Origin: Saprospiraceae bacterium
Lineage (GTDB): Bacteria > Bacteroidota > Bacteroidia > Chitinophagales > Saprospiraceae
NCBI GenBank assembly: GCA_028284395.1
Contig: JANQRV010000130.1
Location: 1-34,449 of the forward strand
Direction: 5' to 3'
DNA: 34,449 nt
Each line of letters starts with the position of its first letter. Positions within the stretch are counted from its first letter, which is position 1. Below the pieces are notes generated by a model that saw only the letters and a program-made list of their open reading frames with translations, was not told where the DNA came from and searched no databases. The position numbers and the translations under genes were made by a program. Below are positions 31,202-34,449 of the stretch, one piece after another.

Positions 31202-33985
31202 AAACTGAAAATAAAAATATCGCTTTTTTTCCTGCTGGGGCTCTGTGAGTTGGCAGCCCAGATTAATGGAGTAGATAGCACTAAAGTTTTGGGTATCACT
31301 CCCCAAAACGATTCCATGGCCGTATCTATTGCCACCGATACAACGATAAATAATACTACAAATTCTGTTCCATTTAACGGTAGTGTCAGATTGTCGAAAG
31401 ATTCGCTCGATGCCCCGGTTGATTACAGTGCTGTAGACTCTATGATCTACGACATCGCCAACGGCAAGATCCACCTCTACGGCGATGCGGAAGTCAAATA
31501 TTCCACCATCCATCTTAAAGCGGATTATATCATTTTCGATTGGGAGAGCAACATCGTCACTGCGGAGGGAATGCCCAATGATACAACCGGTAAAATGGAA
31601 GGCTTTCCCGAATTTGAGGACGGTGCCCAGACGTTCACGGCAAAGCGTATGAAGTACAATTTCAAGAGCCAAAAAGGAGTAGTCTACGATGTCCGAACGA
31701 CGCAGAGCGATGTAGTGGTGCTCGGAAGTAGATCTAAATTTGTAAGCGATGCCGGTAAGGACTCGATTGATCGTAATGATATTGTTTACAGCCAAGATGC
31801 TATATTTTCGACCTGTACGCACGAGGTTCCTCATTTCGGGATCCGCAGTCGTAAGCAAAAGGTCGTGCCCAATAAATTGGTAGTAGTGGGGCCCTCTAAC
31901 TTGGAAATTATGGGCGTGCCAACTCCTCTGTGGCTGCCGTTTGGTTTTTTCCCGCTTTCATCCGGGCGACAAACTGGCCTCATATTTCCGAATGATTTTG
32001 AATTTTCTCCGGCACTGGGTTTTGGTTTGCGAGAGGTCGGTTGGTATTTTCCTCTGGGCGATCACTTCAACCTCACTACGACGATGGACATCTATCTGAA
32101 GGGTTCATGGCGGGTCAATGCCCGTTCTCAGTACCGAAAAAGATACAAATACAACGGCAACTTTAGTTTAGGGTACAGCCGTCTTCGAACCGAAGCTGCA
32201 GATGGTTCCTTTCAACCGGATGTTTCTTTTGCATTCCGGTGGTCGCATTCTCAGGCAGCTACGGCACATCCAACTCGCCAATTTAATGGATCGATCAATA
32301 TTCAAACCAACGATTTCCAAAGCCGAAATTACAACGATGCAAGGAGTGTATTGCAGAACCAGTTGAGTTCCAACCTGAGTTATAGCAAACGCTGGCAAGA
32401 TATTCCCGTTACCATGAATGCCAGTTTTACCCACAACCAGAATACCGCCACCGGAGTGGTTAACATTAATTTTCCGAATGTGCAGTTTCGGACGCAGACC
32501 CTTTATCCCTTCCGCAGCAATAAGGGAGGGAAGAAGAAGTGGTATGAGGACATCAATGTTCGGTATTCCAATGATATCCGGAACCAGTTCAGAGCTACGG
32601 ATACCACCCTGTTTTCGCAACAGACTTTGGATGAAGCACAATTCGGTATTCAACACAATGCTGCAGCAGCAACTTCCTTCAAAATCTTGAAATACTTTAA
32701 CCTCAACCCCACATTCAGTTACCGGGAAGTATGGTATGGAAATACGATTCGGAAGCAATTATTGACCGACATGCAGGTCGATTCCATGATCGTTTTTAAC
32801 AACGACTCCACTGAAGTGCAGGTGGTATACGATACAACCTTTACCTCCGAGGTCGATGAATTTAGGCGAGGTGGTTTTGATCGATTTTACCAAATGTCGG
32901 CAGGTATGAGCTTGAACACCCAGATCTTTGGTACGATGCTTTTCAAAAAAGGGTGGTTGCGTGGATTGCGGCATGTGATCAAGCCAAGTATTGGCGTTAG
33001 TTTCTCTCCGGACTATCTGAGCCCGGAGCGGGGTTGGTATGATTTTGTGGAAAATCCGGACCGGGTAGATGGTGTAGAGCAATACAGCATCTTCGACGGC
33101 GGTATCTTCGGTAAGCCTTCGGCAACCGGACGGCAGGCTTCCCTCACCTATTCGATTACCAATATTTTCGAAGCGAAGATCTTTTCAAAGAAAGACTCCA
33201 CCGAACGAAAGATTAAGCTCTTTAACAACATTAACATCAATGGTAGCTACAACTTCGCAGCCGACACCTTGAAGTGGAGTCAGGTATTGGTAGGGGGAAC
33301 GGCGAGATTCTTTAAAGGAGCGACTACCCTGTCCTTACGCGGCCGCTTTGATCCATATATAGTCGATGAATTCAATCGTCGGATCAATAAAACTCATTGG
33401 CGGGCGAATGGGAAATTGCTTCGGTTTGTCGATGCAAGCGCTAATTTTAGTACGAACCTTACGGTTGGTAAGATCCGGGAGATTTTCCAGGGCAAGGAAG
33501 AAGAATTCGTAGAAGATGTACGGGGGGATGAAACCGAAGAACTCGGTGTTGGAAGGGATCGCACCCGTGGTTTTGGTCGTGAACGTGGCCGTAGCCGAAG
33601 GCAGGAAGGCCCTGAGGAGGAGGACTTCTTAAGCTTATTTGAGAATTTCAGTATTCGACACAATCTCGTGATGCGATGGGATCAATCGCCCACCGCTTCT
33701 GAATCCTTTCGGTTGTCAACTAATTCGATTGACGTCAATGGTCGCTTTAAACTGACGGGAAATTGGGACATTGAAATTGGTCGAATCGGTTACGATTTTG
33801 TTCGGAAAAGCCTCACTTATCCTTCGGTAGGTTTCCGACGCGACTTACACTGCTGGGAAATGAGTATGGACTGGCAACCTACCAGGGGCACCTACCTATT
33901 TATGATCCGGGTGAAACCGGGGTCGCTGGACTTCCTGAAGGTCCCTTATCAACAGAACAATTTCGATGCGCTCAATGCATTTTAA
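31199..33985 (+). CDS. lptD: LptD-like LPS-assembly outer-membrane protein
   Basis: About 928 residues. Signal peptide KLKIKISLFFLLGLCELAAQ; an OstA/LptA-like jelly-roll (about 60-150: IANGKIHLYGDAEVKYSTIH, FTAKRMKYNFKSQKG); then the LptD hallmark region with FSTCTHEVPHFGIRS and GVPTPLWLPFGFFPL; then a long barrel. LptD inserts lipopolysaccharide into the outer leaflet. Only one of the cysteines usual in E. coli LptD is apparent. Residues about 783-808 form an Arg/Glu-rich loop not typical of barrels. The first normal initiator (TTG at 31250) would remove the signal peptide, so translation probably starts at ATT 31199 (see the ribosome-site entry). It ends with TAA at 33985 and the next gene begins 148 bp later. 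Confidence 0.85.
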   Translation: MKLKIKISLFFLLGLCELAAQINGVDSTKVLGITPQNDSMAVSIATDTTINNTTNSVPFNGSVRLSKDSLDAPVDYSAVDSMIYDIANGKIHLYGDAEVKYSTIHLKADYIIFDWESNIVTAEGMPNDTTGKMEGFPEFEDGAQTFTAKRMKYNFKSQKGVVYDVRTTQSDVVVLGSRSKFVSDAGKDSIDRNDIVYSQDAIFSTCTHEVPHFGIRSRKQKVVPNKLVVVGPSNLEIMGVPTPLWLPFGFFPLSSGRQTGLIFPNDFEFSPALGFGLREVGWYFPLGDHFNLTTTMDIYLKGSWRVNARSQYRKRYKYNGNFSLGYSRLRTEAADGSFQPDVSFAFRWSHSQAATAHPTRQFNGSINIQTNDFQSRNYNDARSVLQNQLSSNLSYSKRWQDIPVTMNASFTHNQNTATGVVNINFPNVQFRTQTLYPFRSNKGGKKKWYEDINVRYSNDIRNQFRATDTTLFSQQTLDEAQFGIQHNAAAATSFKILKYFNLNPTFSYREVWYGNTIRKQLLTDMQVDSMIVFNNDSTEVQVVYDTTFTSEVDEFRRGGFDRFYQMSAGMSLNTQIFGTMLFKKGWLRGLRHVIKPSIGVSFSPDYLSPERGWYDFVENPDRVDGVEQYSIFDGGIFGKPSATGRQASLTYSITNIFEAKIFSKKDSTERKIKLFNNININGSYNFAADTLKWSQVLVGGTARFFKGATTLSLRGRFDPYIVDEFNRRINKTHWRANGKLLRFVDASANFSTNLTVGKIREIFQGKEEEFVEDVRGDETEELGVGRDRTRGFGRERGRSRRQEGPEEEDFLSLFENFSIRHNLVMRWDQSPTASESFRLSTNSIDVNGRFKLTGNWDIEIGRIGYDFVRKSLTYPSVGFRRDLHCWEMSMDWQPTRGTYLFMIRVKPGSLDFLKVPYQQNNFDALNAF

Positions 33986-34133
33986 CACATATTCCTGCCT
34001 TTTCTACTATCTTTACCGGACCGATACTCCGTCTTAAGCAGAGGAGCGGACTATTCTCTGCAAACCAATGATTTTCCAACATGTGACGACCAGCACTTCT
34101 CAATTGATTATCCTAATTTCAAAAACTAGATTA

Positions 34134-34449
34134 ATGCAAAGACCTTTCGTAGTAGTTGTTCTTCTTTTTCTTTTTTACTCGCCCATTCTCCATTCCCAGG
34201 ATATTACTAGCGTTGGATTTCAAATTCCCAGTTTATCCGCAAATCCCGGGGAGGAAATATGTATTGATCTGTCCGCTACTAATTTTTCGGGTGTGGTAGG
34301 AATGGAATGGGGATTGAAGTGGGATGAAAATCGCCTTTTATTAGATACGGTCGTGGATTTAAGGTTGCCGACAATGACCTTGGAGAATTTTAATCTATTA
34401 CAGACCGGATCGGGATTACTACGATTGTCTTGGTTTTTCCTGCCACCGG
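34134..34449 (+). CDS. Secreted protein with a cohesin-like domain (cut off by the window)
   Basis: First 105 codons of a gene running off the right edge; too short to stand out as an ORF but clearly coding. ATG at 34134, signal peptide MQRPFVVVVLLFLFYSPILHSQ, then ITSVGFQIPSLSANPGEEIC, IDLSATNFSGVVGMEWGLKWDE, NRLLLDTVVDLRL and GLLRLSWF. The order of strands with a Gly-Glu turn and a Val-Gly-Met-Glu-Trp strand resembles cohesin-type beta-sandwich domains found at the start of large surface proteins in Bacteroidota, which often end in a T9SS or gliding-motility sorting domain. The rest cannot be seen, so length and function are unknown. A TATCTTTA near 34008 could be its -7 box. Confidence 0.6.
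   Translation, partial: MQRPFVVVVLLFLFYSPILHSQDITSVGFQIPSLSANPGEEICIDLSATNFSGVVGMEWGLKWDENRLLLDTVVDLRLPTMTLENFNLLQTGSGLLRLSWFFLPP

Noticed and set aside
31175-31858. 227-residue antisense frame over the start of lptD
   Set aside because: Overlaps the signal peptide and OstA-like domain of lptD on the other strand and shows no recognisable domain.
34008-34015. TATCTTTA as promoter of the last gene
   Set aside because: Last base differs from TAnnTTTG, no TTG lies at the -33 distance, and it is over 100 bp from the start; mentioned only as a possibility.
1-34449. tRNA, rRNA, insertion sequences, integrase or attachment sites
   Set aside because: I looked for cloverleaf-like ends, transposase motifs and flanking inverted repeats and saw none; the region looks like stable chromosome.

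Overview
The window reads as chromosomal DNA of a member of the Bacteroidota, most likely a Saprospiria/Lewinella-like marine or freshwater bacterium. Reasons: a type IX secretion (T9SS) C-terminal sorting domain; a TonB receptor with an N-terminal carboxypeptidase-regulatory-like domain; DUF6089 and DUF3575 outer-membrane barrels; LytTR and PadR regulators; a Bacteroidota-type LptD/MCE/amidase neighbourhood; and promoters that fit the Bacteroidota -7 box TAnnTTTG. Genus-level placement is inference. I see no rRNA, tRNA, CRISPR array, insertion sequence or phage gene.

Layout. 1-3385 (minus): four genes of the ebo cluster, eboA-eboB-eboC-eboD, with eboD cut by the left edge; eboE and eboF are expected beyond position 1. 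3434-5256 (minus): a DUF3419/BtaA-like and BtaB-like methyltransferase pair that would make a betaine lipid. 5394-8047 (minus): polyphosphate kinase ppk1 and a low-molecular-weight phosphatase-like protein that lacks its catalytic arginine. 8109-9909 (minus): tandem DUF6089 barrel paralogs. 9910-10357: a gene-free stretch with nine perfect 9-bp tandem repeats. 10358-13936 (minus): a tightly packed pyrG - membrane glycosyltransferase - TrmH operon.

At about 14000 there is a divergent control region, then plus-strand genes. A PadR repressor with a perfect inverted-repeat operator directly behind its promoter is followed by an M23 peptidase fused to a PadR-partner-type helical domain, and by a two-lobed DTG aspartic protease. 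Next come a 1451-residue T9SS-secreted protein built from three 445-residue units, a strong terminator, and a TonB-dependent receptor, which form a likely surface binder/importer pair. A distant PiT-like permease overlaps murB. A DUF3575 barrel is followed by a membrane LytTR regulator and a DUF2306-like membrane protein, whose promoter carries a 21-bp-spaced direct repeat of the kind LytTR domains bind.

28639-31171 (minus) holds an MCE/MlaD protein and an N-acetylmuramoyl-L-alanine amidase. They diverge, across fewer than 30 bp, from an LptD-like gene (31199-33985) that seems to start at an ATT codon. The window ends in a truncated secreted, cohesin-like gene. Much of the window serves the envelope: lipid headgroups, LPS assembly, lipid transport, peptidoglycan synthesis and cleavage, surface secretion and nutrient import. 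The least understood part is the ebo cluster next to betaine-lipid genes.
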